From the NCBI GenBank assembly GCA_903922735.1, contig CAIXUZ010000060.1, positions 1 to 64,000 on the forward strand: a DNA stretch of 64,000 nt, written 5' to 3'. The DNA is from an uncultured Verrucomicrobia subdivision 3 bacterium (GTDB taxonomy: Bacteria; Verrucomicrobiota; Verrucomicrobiia; Limisphaerales; UBA11358). Of this stretch, positions 50,999 to 59,771 are shown piece by piece. The translations under genes were made by a program, and so were the position numbers. Position 1 is the first letter of the stretch. The number at the start of each line of letters is the position of its first letter. The notes under the pieces are model-generated. The model was not told the DNA's origin and ran no database searches. It worked only from the letters and a program-made list of their open reading frames with translations.

Positions 50999-53584
50999 TT
51001 ATTGTTTGTAAGTACTGAAAAGGCTTTGGGCCTGCAAGGATTTCAGCAGCCCGCTCTTTGACATTGGTTTGGTCAGTTGCACGCTGAACTTCGCCGGCGC
51101 ACCCGGAGCGATATGGATAAAATTGTCCGAAAACCGCGCGTCCACACCGGGAAGATCCAGCCAGACCCACAGTGCGGGTTTTCCGGCACACACCGTGACG
51201 GTGTAGTTGGTGCCCGAACCCGACACTGTGAATGACAACTGCGGATCCAGCAGTTGAAGTTCCTTCGGGCGGGCCAGCAGCACCACATTGTCCGTGGTCA
51301 GTTTGCCGCCGCCGTCAAACTTCACCCACACCAGCAGGTTCGTCCCGTCGTGCGATTTCACCAGTTGGCTCAAGTCAATGGATCCAACCTTCGAACTTGT
51401 TTGCGCAGCCTGGGTGACGTTTAGTTGGCCGGCGCTAAGCTCGTTCCCGGCCAGGTCGGTGACTCGCCAGTTGAGTTTTCCCTGTACCGGCTTCAATTCA
51501 TCGCTCGTGAGCCACAGCGCCACAGTGCCGCTGGCGGCATTGAAATCTCCCGACACCAAAACCGGCGAGTAGAAATGCCGGGCGCGATAGTGCAGCGCCT
51601 TCCACCGCCCGAAATAATCCATGGATGACCACGAGGTGCTGGGCCAGTTGTCGTTGTATTGCCAATAGACGCAGCCCATGCTCCGGGGCATTTCGCGCCG
51701 CCAGCCTTCGGCGGCAAACTCGATGCCGTAAGCCTGATTGATCTGGCTCAGCCAGAGCGTGCTCTCAAAATCCTTTGGCTCGCGGAAATTCATCCGCACG
51801 ATTTTCATGATCTTGTCCGTGCCGATCTGGCCGTCATCAATCGAATCCACCGAGGAGCGATTCGAGCGCTCATGGTGCTTGAACATCGGCGCGTAAACAC
51901 TGGTCCGGTCCTCCGGCGCGGTGAAAGCCGCCGCCGTGGCCGGCACGGGGAAGGATTGAAAGCCGAACTCGCTGATGAACCCATGAATACCGCGATACGC
52001 GTCAAAGGGCTTGCCGCCATGCCACACTTCCCAGAAATGCACGTCGCCGCAATCCGGCGAACCGGTGACGTAGGCGCTCTGCGGCGCCAGTTCCCGCATC
52101 ACGCCACCCAGCGTGTCCTTGAACAAACGGTTGTAATCGGGCGTGCTCATCTTGCCGAGATTGGACTCGTCGCTGCCGATCTTCTCCTTGGGAACCCATT
52201 TCCATTCGTTCCCGCCCCGGAAGAACATGATTTCATTGTTGCCGCACCAGACGGCGATGCTCGGATGGTGCCGCAGGCGTTTGACTTGTTCGATTGCCTC
52301 CTGTCGCACATTGGCCAGAAAACCCGCGTCGTAAGCCGGATAAGTTGAGCAGGCGAACTTGAAGTCCATCCAGATGCAGATGCCGAGTTCGTCGCAGGCG
52401 TCGAAAAGCGCGTCATCCTCGTAATAGCCGCCGCCCCAGAAGCGCAGCGAGTTCATGTTCACCGCCACCGCGTCCGCCATGAATTGGCGCAACTGAGCCT
52501 TGGTTGACCGCGTGGGAAAGGCATCCGCCGGAATCCAGTTCGCGCCCTTGGCAAAATAAGGCAGGCCATTGACCACAAACTGCATCGGCTGGGAACCGCT
52601 TTGCTCCACCACCTGCATCGTGCGCAGGCCAATCCGCCTTTGCGTGGCGTCCAGCAATTTTCCCTGGGGATCGAGCAAATCGACTTTAACCGTGTAAAGC
52701 GGTTGTTTGCCCATGCCGGCCGGCCACCAGAGCTGGGGGCGCGGAACGGTCAACTCGACCGTGCCCTGCCCTTTGATGAGCGTGGATTCGACGGGCTGGC
52801 CCGGCCGGCCGTCAGGCGAAGTCAACACCAACCGCACTTTCAAATCGGCCGACGGCGCCGTTTGGGTGAAGACTTGCACGGTAAGTTTAACCTGATCCTT
52901 TTGACCGTGGTCCTGGGAAATCCGCACATCGTCGAGCCGAGCCGTGTCGTAGGCGACGAGCGCGATATCCCGCCAGATGCCGCAGGTGACGACCGTCGGA
53001 CCCCAATCCCAGCCGAAGTTGCACGGCATTTTGCGGACATACGCCGCGCCGGGATACTGCCACGTGGGCAGATGCTGCCCGGCTTCCTTGCTGCGAATGA
53101 ACGGCAGCACCGGCGCAAAGCGGACTTCGATATTATTTGACCCGACCTTGAGGAGTTTTTTTACGTCAAATTCCCAGAGCCGATACATATTGTCCGTCTG
53201 ACCGACTTCAACACCGTTCACGAGCACGGTGGCCAGCGTATCGAGCCCCTCGCAGCGCAGGAGCAGATGTTTGCGCTGGAGCAAATCCTCCGTCACCAGG
53301 AATGACCGCCGGTAAGTCCAGCCCTGCTCGCTGATCCACTGGATTTTCTTTTCGTTGTCGCGGTAGAACGGATCGGGAATCCGGTTGGCCGCCAGCAGGT
53401 CGGTGTGGACGCAGCCGGGCACGGTGGCCGCAAACCAGTCGTTGCTGCCGCTGGCGGAAACCACCCACGCGCCGTTCAGGTCAAAGCGGGTGTAATCCGG
53501 CTGCCGATCATCCCGGTCGGACGGCGCGGCAAAAGCTTTGGCAGAAAGAACGACGGCAAGCAATATGGTGCTGATGGTTTTCAT
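50999..53584 (-). CDS. GH2 beta-mannosidase, secreted
   Basis: This is an 861-residue enzyme with a Sec signal (MKTISTILLAVVLSAKAFAA). The N-terminal sugar-binding domain has the beta-mannosidase block ATVPGCVHTDLLAANRIPDP and NFGWDWGP. In the barrel the acid/base Glu is in WCGNNEIMFF (about residue 450) and the nucleophile in FISEFGFQSFP (about 540), both typical of beta-mannosidases. The cluster of Trp, Gly and Asp residues around WDWGP matches the subsite for mannose. It would remove beta-mannose from the ends of manno-oligosaccharides. It is in operon 2, 30 bp after the GH97 fusion gene. Confidence 0.94.
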   Translation of the reverse strand: MKTISTILLAVVLSAKAFAAPSDRDDRQPDYTRFDLNGAWVVSASGSNDWFAATVPGCVHTDLLAANRIPDPFYRDNEKKIQWISEQGWTYRRSFLVTEDLLQRKHLLLRCEGLDTLATVLVNGVEVGQTDNMYRLWEFDVKKLLKVGSNNIEVRFAPVLPFIRSKEAGQHLPTWQYPGAAYVRKMPCNFGWDWGPTVVTCGIWRDIALVAYDTARLDDVRISQDHGQKDQVKLTVQVFTQTAPSADLKVRLVLTSPDGRPGQPVESTLIKGQGTVELTVPRPQLWWPAGMGKQPLYTVKVDLLDPQGKLLDATQRRIGLRTMQVVEQSGSQPMQFVVNGLPYFAKGANWIPADAFPTRSTKAQLRQFMADAVAVNMNSLRFWGGGYYEDDALFDACDELGICIWMDFKFACSTYPAYDAGFLANVRQEAIEQVKRLRHHPSIAVWCGNNEIMFFRGGNEWKWVPKEKIGSDESNLGKMSTPDYNRLFKDTLGGVMRELAPQSAYVTGSPDCGDVHFWEVWHGGKPFDAYRGIHGFISEFGFQSFPVPATAAAFTAPEDRTSVYAPMFKHHERSNRSSVDSIDDGQIGTDKIMKIVRMNFREPKDFESTLWLSQINQAYGIEFAAEGWRREMPRSMGCVYWQYNDNWPSTSWSSMDYFGRWKALHYRARHFYSPVLVSGDFNAASGTVALWLTSDELKPVQGKLNWRVTDLAGNELSAGQLNVTQAAQTSSKVGSIDLSQLVKSHDGTNLLVWVKFDGGGKLTTDNVVLLARPKELQLLDPQLSFTVSGSGTNYTVTVCAGKPALWVWLDLPGVDARFSDNFIHIAPGAPAKFSVQLTKPMSKSGLLKSLQAQSLFSTYKQ

Positions 53585-53614
53585 GAAATTAGTACCTGCG
53601 ATTTGTGGGATGAT

Positions 53615-56600
53615 TTATGGCAAAATTTGGGCCGTTGATTTGCCCACGCCGCGCTCCATGAGCTGCTTCAGCTGGGCCAAATGTTGTTCATAAACGCCCC
53701 GGGGCGACACGCCCTGTTCTTTGCAGACCGCCGCCGCCATGCCCACGACTTCGCCCATCATGCCGCAGGTGCGCATCACGCGGGTCGCCCCCAGCGCTTC
53801 ATGCGACACGCTGATATCGCGGCCCGCCATGAACAGGTTGGTGAGGTTGCGGCTGTAGAGGCAGCGATACGGTGCCCAATACGGGCCTTTGTAAGTGTAA
53901 CCTTTCTGGCCAACAGTGGCCTCGGAGATGAACTCCTCCCCCTCGTGGCCTTTCTGAAATTTGGGGTTGGGCAGGTGCAAATCAATGCTCCACGAGCACG
54001 GAAAACTGCCATCCGCCCAGAACCGGTTGGTGCGGAAGTCGTCAGCCGCCAGAACCACATCGCCCAGCAGGCGGCGGGATTCGCGTTTGCCGGCAATGAA
54101 GGCCGCCCAGCCGAGCTTGTGGTTGGGGTAAAGCTTGTCCACGTTCTTGAGCGTGTCCCAGGCGCCATACATCGCGCGAAAATTCTGGTCCCGCATCCAC
54201 TCGACCTCGGCAATGGGATCGCGCTTGAAGCCGCTTTCCCAGAACCAGCCGCCAAGCGAGTTCAAGGCCGTGTGGTTGGTCGGGTTGGCGGATTTGGTGC
54301 GGCCGGGAAACGGCTTGTCGCTCAAATCCACCGCCCACGGGCAGCGCGGAAACGGCGCGGCCGCTGGCGTCAGGTGCACGGCGTGGTTGAGCGTGTTGGT
54401 GTCCTTGCATTCGCACTTCAGCAATTCTTTCGCATCCGCCGAATCCTTGACGTTCCAGAGATTGCTGGCGCCCATGTGATCTTCCCGCGTCATCTCCGAA
54501 TCCGCGCCGGCCAGGAAACCCACCGCGGCATCGCCGGTGCAATCCGCAAACCAGCGGGCCGTCAATCGCACCCGCTTGCCCGTGCGCGTATGCTGCGCGA
54601 CCACCGAGCGGATGACACCGTCGCGAGCCTCGACTCCATTCACGCGCTGCTCGGTGAGCAACGTGATTTTCGGTTCCGCCCGGACGACCGCGAGTTTGCG
54701 TTCATCCGAATAAATGGCCGCCTCCTTCGCGTTGCTGTTCTTGTAGGGTTTTTCATTCAGGAGTTCGCCCACCACATCGCCGATGCGCGGGTAAGGTTTC
54801 TGATTGATGTGCCCCTCCGGCCAGACGCGGACTTCGGAACTGCCATTGCCGCCGAGCACGGGACGATCCTGAACCAAGGCCACGGTCAAACCCAGCCGGG
54901 CCGCGGAGATGGCGGCGCAGGTTCCCGCAATGCCGCCGCCCACCACCACCAGATCATAATTGCCACCGGGTTCAGGCGATTCCGGGAAGCCCAGCGTCTC
55001 GCGGCGAAACTTGGTCAGGGCGGCCAGTTCATTCGGCGGTTGAAATTTGTCATCCTTGCAAAACAGCACGGCATCGCAGCGGCCTTCAAAGCCCGTGAGA
55101 TCATGCAGCGCGATTTTCGTCGTTCCCTTCACCTTCACGGTTCCCCCGTCCTGCCAGTGCCAGTCCGCGCCTTCCGTGCCGAAGGTTTTGGCCAGCGGCT
55201 TCCCGTTGATGAGCACTTGGAATTTGCCGGGCGCGCCGGGCGCTTTCCACGGCGCCACCCAATCCCGCGTCCGCACCCAGACGTGATATTTGCCGGCGGC
55301 GGGAAAAGTCACGGTGGTTGTCGCGTTGCTCACCGGTTCGCCCAATCCATGCGCGAGCAGGAACGGCGACCCCATTTGATCCATGAATTGCTGATCCACC
55401 ACCCAGCCGCCCAAATCGGCAAACTGCTCGGTTTCCAGCAGGACATTGCCGGTCGCCGCCGGAGCCAGCACCGCCGCATAACCGCCGGCCGGGGCAAGTT
55501 CCAATTCCAAAGTTTCCGCCGCGCTGACCGATTGGATATTCTCTTTCACGACCTCCGGTTTCGCCGCCGATTCCGGCGCATCGGCAAAGCTGCGGAGCGT
55601 CCATTTGCCCGCGCCGAGGAATTTGAGCGGCACCCGGAGTTTCAAGGCTTGGCTGCCGTTCATCGCTGCCAGCCACCAGCGGTCGCCGGAGCGGCGCGCG
55701 ATCACGACATGGCCGGCAATTTCCGCTGACAACACCACCGTCTCGTCCCAGACCGTCGGGAGCTTCCGGTAAAATTCAATGCCCGCCGCGCCGCGATAAT
55801 TCGCCGGGCTGTCGCAGAACACCGTCAACGGGCTCAAATAAATCACCGGCATGGCCAGCTGCCGCGCCCGGGTGCCCATCACCACCGCCGGCAATGATTT
55901 CTGGTCGAACTGCGCCACGGTGCGGTGGATGAATCCGCCGGGGGTGAAATCCATCGGCCCCAGCAAGCCGCGCGTGAACGGCAGCGTCACGGTATGCAGC
56001 GGCGTGCATTTTTCGCTGAACTTGTTGTATTCGTTGCCCAGCACGCCTTCCTGCGTGATGTAGTTGGGATAAGTCCGGTTCAAGCCGGTGGCCTTGTAAG
56101 CGCCATGGAAATCAATCAGCAGCTTGTAGCGCGCGGCGGTGCTGATGACTTTTTCATACCACGCCACCGTCTCCTGATTGTCGTTGTTCATGAAATCAAT
56201 CTTCAGCCCGGCGACACCCCAGCTGGAGAACAGCTGGCACGCCTTCTCGATGCCGTAGCGCTCGATGTCGTAGGAATGCAGCCACATGATCAGGCGGATG
56301 TTTTTTGACTTCGCGTGCGCCAGCAGTGCCGGCACATCCATCTCCGGCGAGGTCTTGGCGAAATCCACCGGCGGACAGGGCGGATTTTTACCATCGAGAT
56401 TCAGCAAAATATTGTAGGAGGTGCAGTTCACATACCACATCCAGTCCACCAGTTGATAAGACCAGCCCATTTCAGCGGCGAAATCAACGAACTCCTTGTT
56501 GGCCTGCGTGTCGCCGCGCGAATGGACCCCCTGGTATTGTGGCAAATTCTTATTGAGACCCGTCCACCACGGATCCCACGCCGAGACGCCCGGCTTGATC

Positions 56601-57460
56601 CACTTGGTATTTGAAATTTTGGACGGCGCGGCGAGATTGGCGATCAAATCGGAACTCACCAGGTCGCCCGCCGTGCGGCCGATCATCAGCACCCGCCACG
56701 GACTCACCCGCGGCGCTTCCGACACCACGCAGCCCCGGCCATCGCCCCGCGGCGCGAGCGTCACGCCCACGGTCTTGGCCCCCGTGCCGGTCACAAACAT
56801 CCCCGCCCAATCCCGCAAATCCGATTCCGCCACCGCCACATTGACCGCCGGCGTCTGCACCAGCAGCGGCAGAACGCTTTTGTAGATTTCAGCTTTCCCG
56901 GCTTTTCCCTTGCTGGTTTGCGGAATGGAACTGATTTTGCCTTCGGGATATTGATTCTCCGCGCAATCCGACGGCTCGCCCGCCCAGCAGCGGTAATCAC
57001 CGGCAAAGGCAAACTCCGTCAGCTCGCGGTTCAAGACAAACTTCCCGAGTTTGGAAGCTTTCGGCAAATCATAGCGGAACGCCACGCCGTCGTCGTAAAC
57101 CCGGAAAATCACCCCATAGCGGCGACCCGCTTCCTGCAAGGTCAGTTCGAGCTGATTCCACTGGTCGCGGACCGTGCGGCGCTTGCCGAAAGCATTTTCC
57201 CAGGTGCCGTCATGGCGGGAAGTTTTGGCCTTTTCGATTTTGGCCGCCGGCCCGAACGTCACGCCCCCGGCAAATTCCAGCCCCAGCCGGGAATCATTCA
57301 GAAGCGGCTTGCCGTCCACCTCCACGTGATAGCGAAGCCCGCCTTCATCCGAAACCCGGGCCACGATTTTTCCATCGGGCGAACTGACCGGCCGATCTTC
57401 GGCCGCCCCGGCGGCCATGCCAACAACGCAAACCGCCGCCAACAAAAGTCGTTTGATCAT
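53615..57460 (-). CDS. GH97 glycosidase fused to FAD-dependent oxidoreductase, secreted
   Basis: This is a 1281-residue two-enzyme fusion with a Sec signal (MIKRLLLAAVCVVGMAAGAA). Residues 20-640 are GH97: the N-terminal sandwich (SSPDGKIVARVSDEGGLRYH), then the barrel, with nucleophile Asp in LKIDFMNNDNQ (about 420) and acid/base Glu in ITQEGVLGNEYN, the pattern of retaining GH97 alpha-galactosidases. A lectin-like module follows (about 660-800: YHVWVRTRDWVAPWKAPGAP). Residues 830-1281 are an FAD_oxidored domain: DLVVVGGGIAGTCAAISAAR and ADCTGDAAVGFLAGA. No stop or frameshift separates the halves. It opens operon 2. The oxidoreductase substrate is unknown; a sugar or glycoside is plausible. 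Confidence 0.92.
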   Translation of the reverse strand: MIKRLLLAAVCVVGMAAGAAEDRPVSSPDGKIVARVSDEGGLRYHVEVDGKPLLNDSRLGLEFAGGVTFGPAAKIEKAKTSRHDGTWENAFGKRRTVRDQWNQLELTLQEAGRRYGVIFRVYDDGVAFRYDLPKASKLGKFVLNRELTEFAFAGDYRCWAGEPSDCAENQYPEGKISSIPQTSKGKAGKAEIYKSVLPLLVQTPAVNVAVAESDLRDWAGMFVTGTGAKTVGVTLAPRGDGRGCVVSEAPRVSPWRVLMIGRTAGDLVSSDLIANLAAPSKISNTKWIKPGVSAWDPWWTGLNKNLPQYQGVHSRGDTQANKEFVDFAAEMGWSYQLVDWMWYVNCTSYNILLNLDGKNPPCPPVDFAKTSPEMDVPALLAHAKSKNIRLIMWLHSYDIERYGIEKACQLFSSWGVAGLKIDFMNNDNQETVAWYEKVISTAARYKLLIDFHGAYKATGLNRTYPNYITQEGVLGNEYNKFSEKCTPLHTVTLPFTRGLLGPMDFTPGGFIHRTVAQFDQKSLPAVVMGTRARQLAMPVIYLSPLTVFCDSPANYRGAAGIEFYRKLPTVWDETVVLSAEIAGHVVIARRSGDRWWLAAMNGSQALKLRVPLKFLGAGKWTLRSFADAPESAAKPEVVKENIQSVSAAETLELELAPAGGYAAVLAPAATGNVLLETEQFADLGGWVVDQQFMDQMGSPFLLAHGLGEPVSNATTTVTFPAAGKYHVWVRTRDWVAPWKAPGAPGKFQVLINGKPLAKTFGTEGADWHWQDGGTVKVKGTTKIALHDLTGFEGRCDAVLFCKDDKFQPPNELAALTKFRRETLGFPESPEPGGNYDLVVVGGGIAGTCAAISAARLGLTVALVQDRPVLGGNGSSEVRVWPEGHINQKPYPRIGDVVGELLNEKPYKNSNAKEAAIYSDERKLAVVRAEPKITLLTEQRVNGVEARDGVIRSVVAQHTRTGKRVRLTARWFADCTGDAAVGFLAGADSEMTREDHMGASNLWNVKDSADAKELLKCECKDTNTLNHAVHLTPAAAPFPRCPWAVDLSDKPFPGRTKSANPTNHTALNSLGGWFWESGFKRDPIAEVEWMRDQNFRAMYGAWDTLKNVDKLYPNHKLGWAAFIAGKRESRRLLGDVVLAADDFRTNRFWADGSFPCSWSIDLHLPNPKFQKGHEGEEFISEATVGQKGYTYKGPYWAPYRCLYSRNLTNLFMAGRDISVSHEALGATRVMRTCGMMGEVVGMAAAVCKEQGVSPRGVYEQHLAQLKQLMERGVGKSTAQILP

Positions 57461-57589
57461 ATTAAAACTGTGGTTCTGGAAAAATGAATGCTAGGCGGTT
57501 CTTTCACCGCCTCAAAGTCAAAAATAAAATCTGCCCGGCCACCCCGCTCACCGCCGGTCCGCCACAGCGGGGCAAGGCCGGTTGTGACG

Positions 57590-57832
57590 CCTGCCCTCAC
57601 CTGAGTCCTCCCCACGGAGCGGGCGTGGTGGTTTGTGCGTCCGTGACCAAACCAGCGGCGGCAGGGGCTGGATCATTCTCCCAACCAACCGAAAGCCCGG
57701 CGGCTAAAATCCTCTCCCGGGGGAATCCGGTGAGGGCGGGCGGGGAGTGGGAAACGAGGAAGAGTTTTTAACGACTTTACCCGACGCGTCATTGCGTCAG
57801 GCATTCTGCCTTCCCAACTAATCGGGTAAGGC
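57590..57832. repeat. Palindromic repeats in gene-free gap (57461-57839)
   Basis: This gap between divergent regions holds no supported gene. It has CCCTCACCTGAGTCCTCCCC and, near 57710-57750, CCTCTCCCGGGGGAAT and GTGAGGGCGGGCGG, members of the dispersed palindrome family. Near 57776-57832 is a structure closed by TTACCCGA / TCGGGTAA with an inner GACGCGTCATTGCGTC hairpin. The last structure is directly behind the stop of the 57840 gene and may end transcription or mark a cassette end. Confidence 0.55.
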
Positions 57833-57839
57833 CACGGCT

Positions 57840-58142
57840 TCATTGTTTGACTGAATAATCTGACTGCTCACCAACCCAGTAAATTGCTCGAATCTGAACT
57901 CCGGCTCGACAAATAACATAGCCCTCCTCATACGAACCTTCCGGCCAACCCTTTGGAAGCGAACTAAAATGAACTAATTCGTCTCCATCCTGGAGTGTTT
58001 GAAGAAATGACTCCCACTCGCAAGTCCATTCCGGTGCCCACGGAGTCCACCAATTATGTTTTTTACGGCGTGCCAACCAATCTTGCCCAATCTTTTCCAC
58101 CGTCGTCTTCTCTCGCATCCAATCTGCTGGGATATTTTGCAT
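57840..58142 (-). CDS. Hypothetical protein, cassette-like gene
   Basis: This is a 100-residue cytosolic protein starting MQNIPADWMREKTTVEKIGQ, rich in Trp and acidic residues (WLARRKKHNWWTPWAPEWTC). It resembles small GAF-type or immunity-type proteins only vaguely, so I assign no family. The ATG is preceded 13 bp upstream by GTTAGGC and a structured spacer. It is the last of four small minus-strand genes. Confidence 0.6.
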   Translation of the reverse strand: MQNIPADWMREKTTVEKIGQDWLARRKKHNWWTPWAPEWTCEWESFLQTLQDGDELVHFSSLPKGWPEGSYEEGYVICRAGVQIRAIYWVGEQSDYSVKQ

Positions 58143-58149
58143 GATGTGT

Positions 58150-58245
58150 AATGCGGCCTAACGATCAAAAACTAAGCCTTGGCTTCCTCGCGACGTGAAC
58201 CGCAAGAGCGGAACGGCCAGCGCCAACGGCGGTTGGCTCCGGCGA
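58150..58245. repeat. Structured spacer 1, attC-like
   Basis: This spacer is similar to spacer 2 at 58511-58605: shared blocks are GTAATGC[GC]GCCTAACG, AACCGC..AGCGGAAC and AGCGCCA.CGGCGGTTGG. Read on the minus strand it starts with AGCCAAC and ends with GTTAGGC, close to the integron core sites RYYYAAC and GTTRRRY. CCGC...GCGG hairpins and GAGCC/GGCTT arms allow folding. The 1L side is one base from consensus. Confidence 0.6.
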
Positions 58246-58258
58246 CAAAGGATTCACA

Positions 58259-58504
58259 TCAATATTCACTATTCATCTGTTTGGTTACTACTACAGCCAA
58301 AGCACCTGAAACCAAGCCAATTCCTATGGCCGTTGGACGGATAATATTATCAAACGTCTCATCTGACAATGTGAAGGACAATATCTCTCCAACTCCGAGC
58401 GCGCCTATAAAATTGAATATGGCCCAGCCCCATCTACCCAAGTAAAGAAACCCGAGGCCGGGAAGAATGAGGCTTAAAATAAATGCTACAACTGAGCTTT
58501 TCAT
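58259..58504 (-). CDS. Small TM2-like membrane protein, cassette-like gene
   Basis: This is an 81-residue protein: a first helix with VVAFILSLILPGLGFLYLGR, the glycine-rich turn and LYLGRWG of TM2-like domains, and a second pair of helices (FNFIGALGVGEIL and AIGIGLVSGALAVVVTK). Function is unknown. The start follows GTTAGGCGGCATTACACTTT at the end of spacer 2. It is AT-rich relative to the neighbouring operons. Confidence 0.6.
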   Translation of the reverse strand: MKSSVVAFILSLILPGLGFLYLGRWGWAIFNFIGALGVGEILSFTLSDETFDNIIRPTAIGIGLVSGALAVVVTKQMNSEY

Positions 58505-58510
58505 AAAGTG

Positions 58511-58605
58511 TAATGCCGCCTAACGTCCAGAACCCAGCCACGCCGGGGCTGTGATGTCAACCGCGATAGCGGAACTGAAAGCGCCATCGGCGGTTGGTTC
58601 CAGTG
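58511..58605. repeat. Structured spacer 2, attC-like
   Basis: This is the partner of spacer 1. On the minus strand GCCGCATAAT (58607-58616) pairs with the GTTAGGCGGC end over nine of ten positions, and TGGAACC pairs with GGTTCTGG inside it. The inner hairpin CCGCTATCGCGG differs in its loop from spacer 1 but keeps its stem, and the GAACC/GGTTC arm differs in both strands from spacer 1 (GAGCC/GGCTT), which is covariation. Confidence 0.6.
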
Positions 58606-58680
58606 AATTATGCGGCTGGTTCATAATCTAACATCAATCTCCAAGAGCTTGCGTGCTGCTGGCCGCCCCATCTCGAAATG

Positions 58681-58881
58681 CTAATCTTTGCTGCGTTTAA
58701 CGAGCGAGCCGCCCCAAAATAGTAAAACGGCGAAAAGGATGACTCCAGCAATCAAACCGGGAAAATACAAAAACTGCAGGTCACCTCTAAAAATAAAAAA
58801 TCCACGAGTGCTGCCGAGGAGAATCAGCAAGCCAAGAAACTGAATTCCGAGTCCTTTGCTTTTGAGTTGTGGGTTTGGCAT
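58681..58881 (-). CDS. Two-helix small membrane protein, cassette-like gene
   Basis: This is a 66-residue protein with two membrane helices (GIQFLGLLILLGSTRGFFIF and YFPGLIAGVILFAVLLFWGG) and a basic tail (KRSKD). An SD-like GGAACC lies 6 bp before the ATG. GTTAGGC is found 37 bp before the start. I recognise no family. Confidence 0.6.
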   Translation of the reverse strand: MPNPQLKSKGLGIQFLGLLILLGSTRGFFIFRGDLQFLYFPGLIAGVILFAVLLFWGGSLVKRSKD

Positions 58882-58917
58882 TTGTGGTTCCTTTCTATTT
58901 GGTGTGATGTGGTGTCG

Positions 58918-59011
58918 GCCTAACCCAATCTTGAACCTCGGAATTGAGGGGTATCACTTTTCATGATTTGGGTTTTATTCCCTTTTGTATGGCGTGTCCT
59001 CGTCCATGTTG
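58918..59011. repeat. Structured spacer 3, possible attC
   Basis: On the minus strand the segment begins with GCCCAAC, which fits RYYYAAC, and ends with GTTAGGC, which fits GTTRRRY, 94 bp apart. AACCCAA and TTGGGTT inside could pair. It shows no sequence similarity to spacers 1 and 2 beyond the end sites, so this is the weakest of the three. It lies between the 59032 and 58681 genes. Confidence 0.4.
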
Positions 59012-59031
59012 GGCTGCTTGGTTTTCCAAAT

Positions 59032-59442
59032 TTAATTTTTAACCAGCTTGTCGAAGCGCTCTTTGTAACCGGGAATCTTGTCATCCGCGATCCAAAAGCT
59101 GTTGCCTTCGAATTCGCATATAGTTGGCGTGGGTTTGACGGAACCCGGGTCTTTCGATTCAATCGTAACGGAATTCTTAGTCTCCGAAATCACTTTATAG
59201 GGCGTCGCATATTTCCAATCACCCGATTTGAAGACCACGTTTGTCTGATCAAAAGTAATCGTCATTGTGCCCAAAGCGGTGCCGAATTTTTCTAAAAACT
59301 GTGGGGTTAACTTGGTATGCATTTTCAAATAAGCCAGCGTAGCCTCCTTGTTGGATTTCCAGCTTCCAATCAAGCGTTCATTGCCTGCAAATGTGGTGAA
59401 CGCTAAGGACAACAGCAAAGCCAGGGCGATTATTATTTTCAT
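59032..59442 (-). CDS. Exported hypothetical protein, lipocalin-like size
   Basis: This is a 136-residue protein with a Sec signal (MKIIIALALLLSLAFTTFAG). The body starts LIGSWKSNKEATLAYLKMHT and has alternating beta strands (TMTITFDQTNVVFKSGDWKY), as in small lipocalin- or DUF-type secreted proteins. No family can be assigned. It is the first of the four AT-rich genes; the shared leader L2 lies 82 bp upstream. Confidence 0.6.
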   Translation of the reverse strand: MKIIIALALLLSLAFTTFAGNERLIGSWKSNKEATLAYLKMHTKLTPQFLEKFGTALGTMTITFDQTNVVFKSGDWKYATPYKVISETKNSVTIESKDPGSVKPTPTICEFEGNSFWIADDKIPGYKERFDKLVKN

Positions 59443-59523
59443 ATATTAAGTAAAAGCTAGGGATCTGGTTTCGTTTCCTAATTAAAGACGGTTTACGGTT
59501 AAGTTAGCCATAAAATTACGGTT

Positions 59524-59603
59524 GCACGGATTGAAGTTGTTTAGAGCCGCAAACATCATTTGTCCAGCTTATTAGCGCCAGCAAAACCCAGTCGTTGCCC
59601 TAA
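59524..59603. repeat. Leader repeat L2
   Basis: This 80-bp partner of 32555-32635 differs by about ten scattered bases and one gap. It holds GTTTAGAGCCGCAAACATCA and TTTGTCCAGCTTATTAGCGC. A second TCATTTGTCCAG is found at about 59674. It lies 82 bp upstream of the 59442 gene and about 178 bp before the first clear dyad of array 3. Confidence 0.8.
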
Positions 59604-59771
59604 AGTCCGCGCCTGCCCCAAGAGCCAGAAGACTGGCGCTTTTTGACCCGTTCCGGGATTTTCCCCCGGCATTCATTTGTCCAGTAAGGAGACAAAACGC
59701 GTGATCGGTCATTTTCCATCCAAATCGCTCGTTTTCAGCCGGTTCCGGCGAAAAAACCCCACGGCAGGCCC

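Noticed and set aside
58920-59162. Open frame of 80 codons on the minus strand
   Set aside because: It overlaps the 59032-59442 gene in another frame and ends in the spacer; the peptide has no sign of being a protein.
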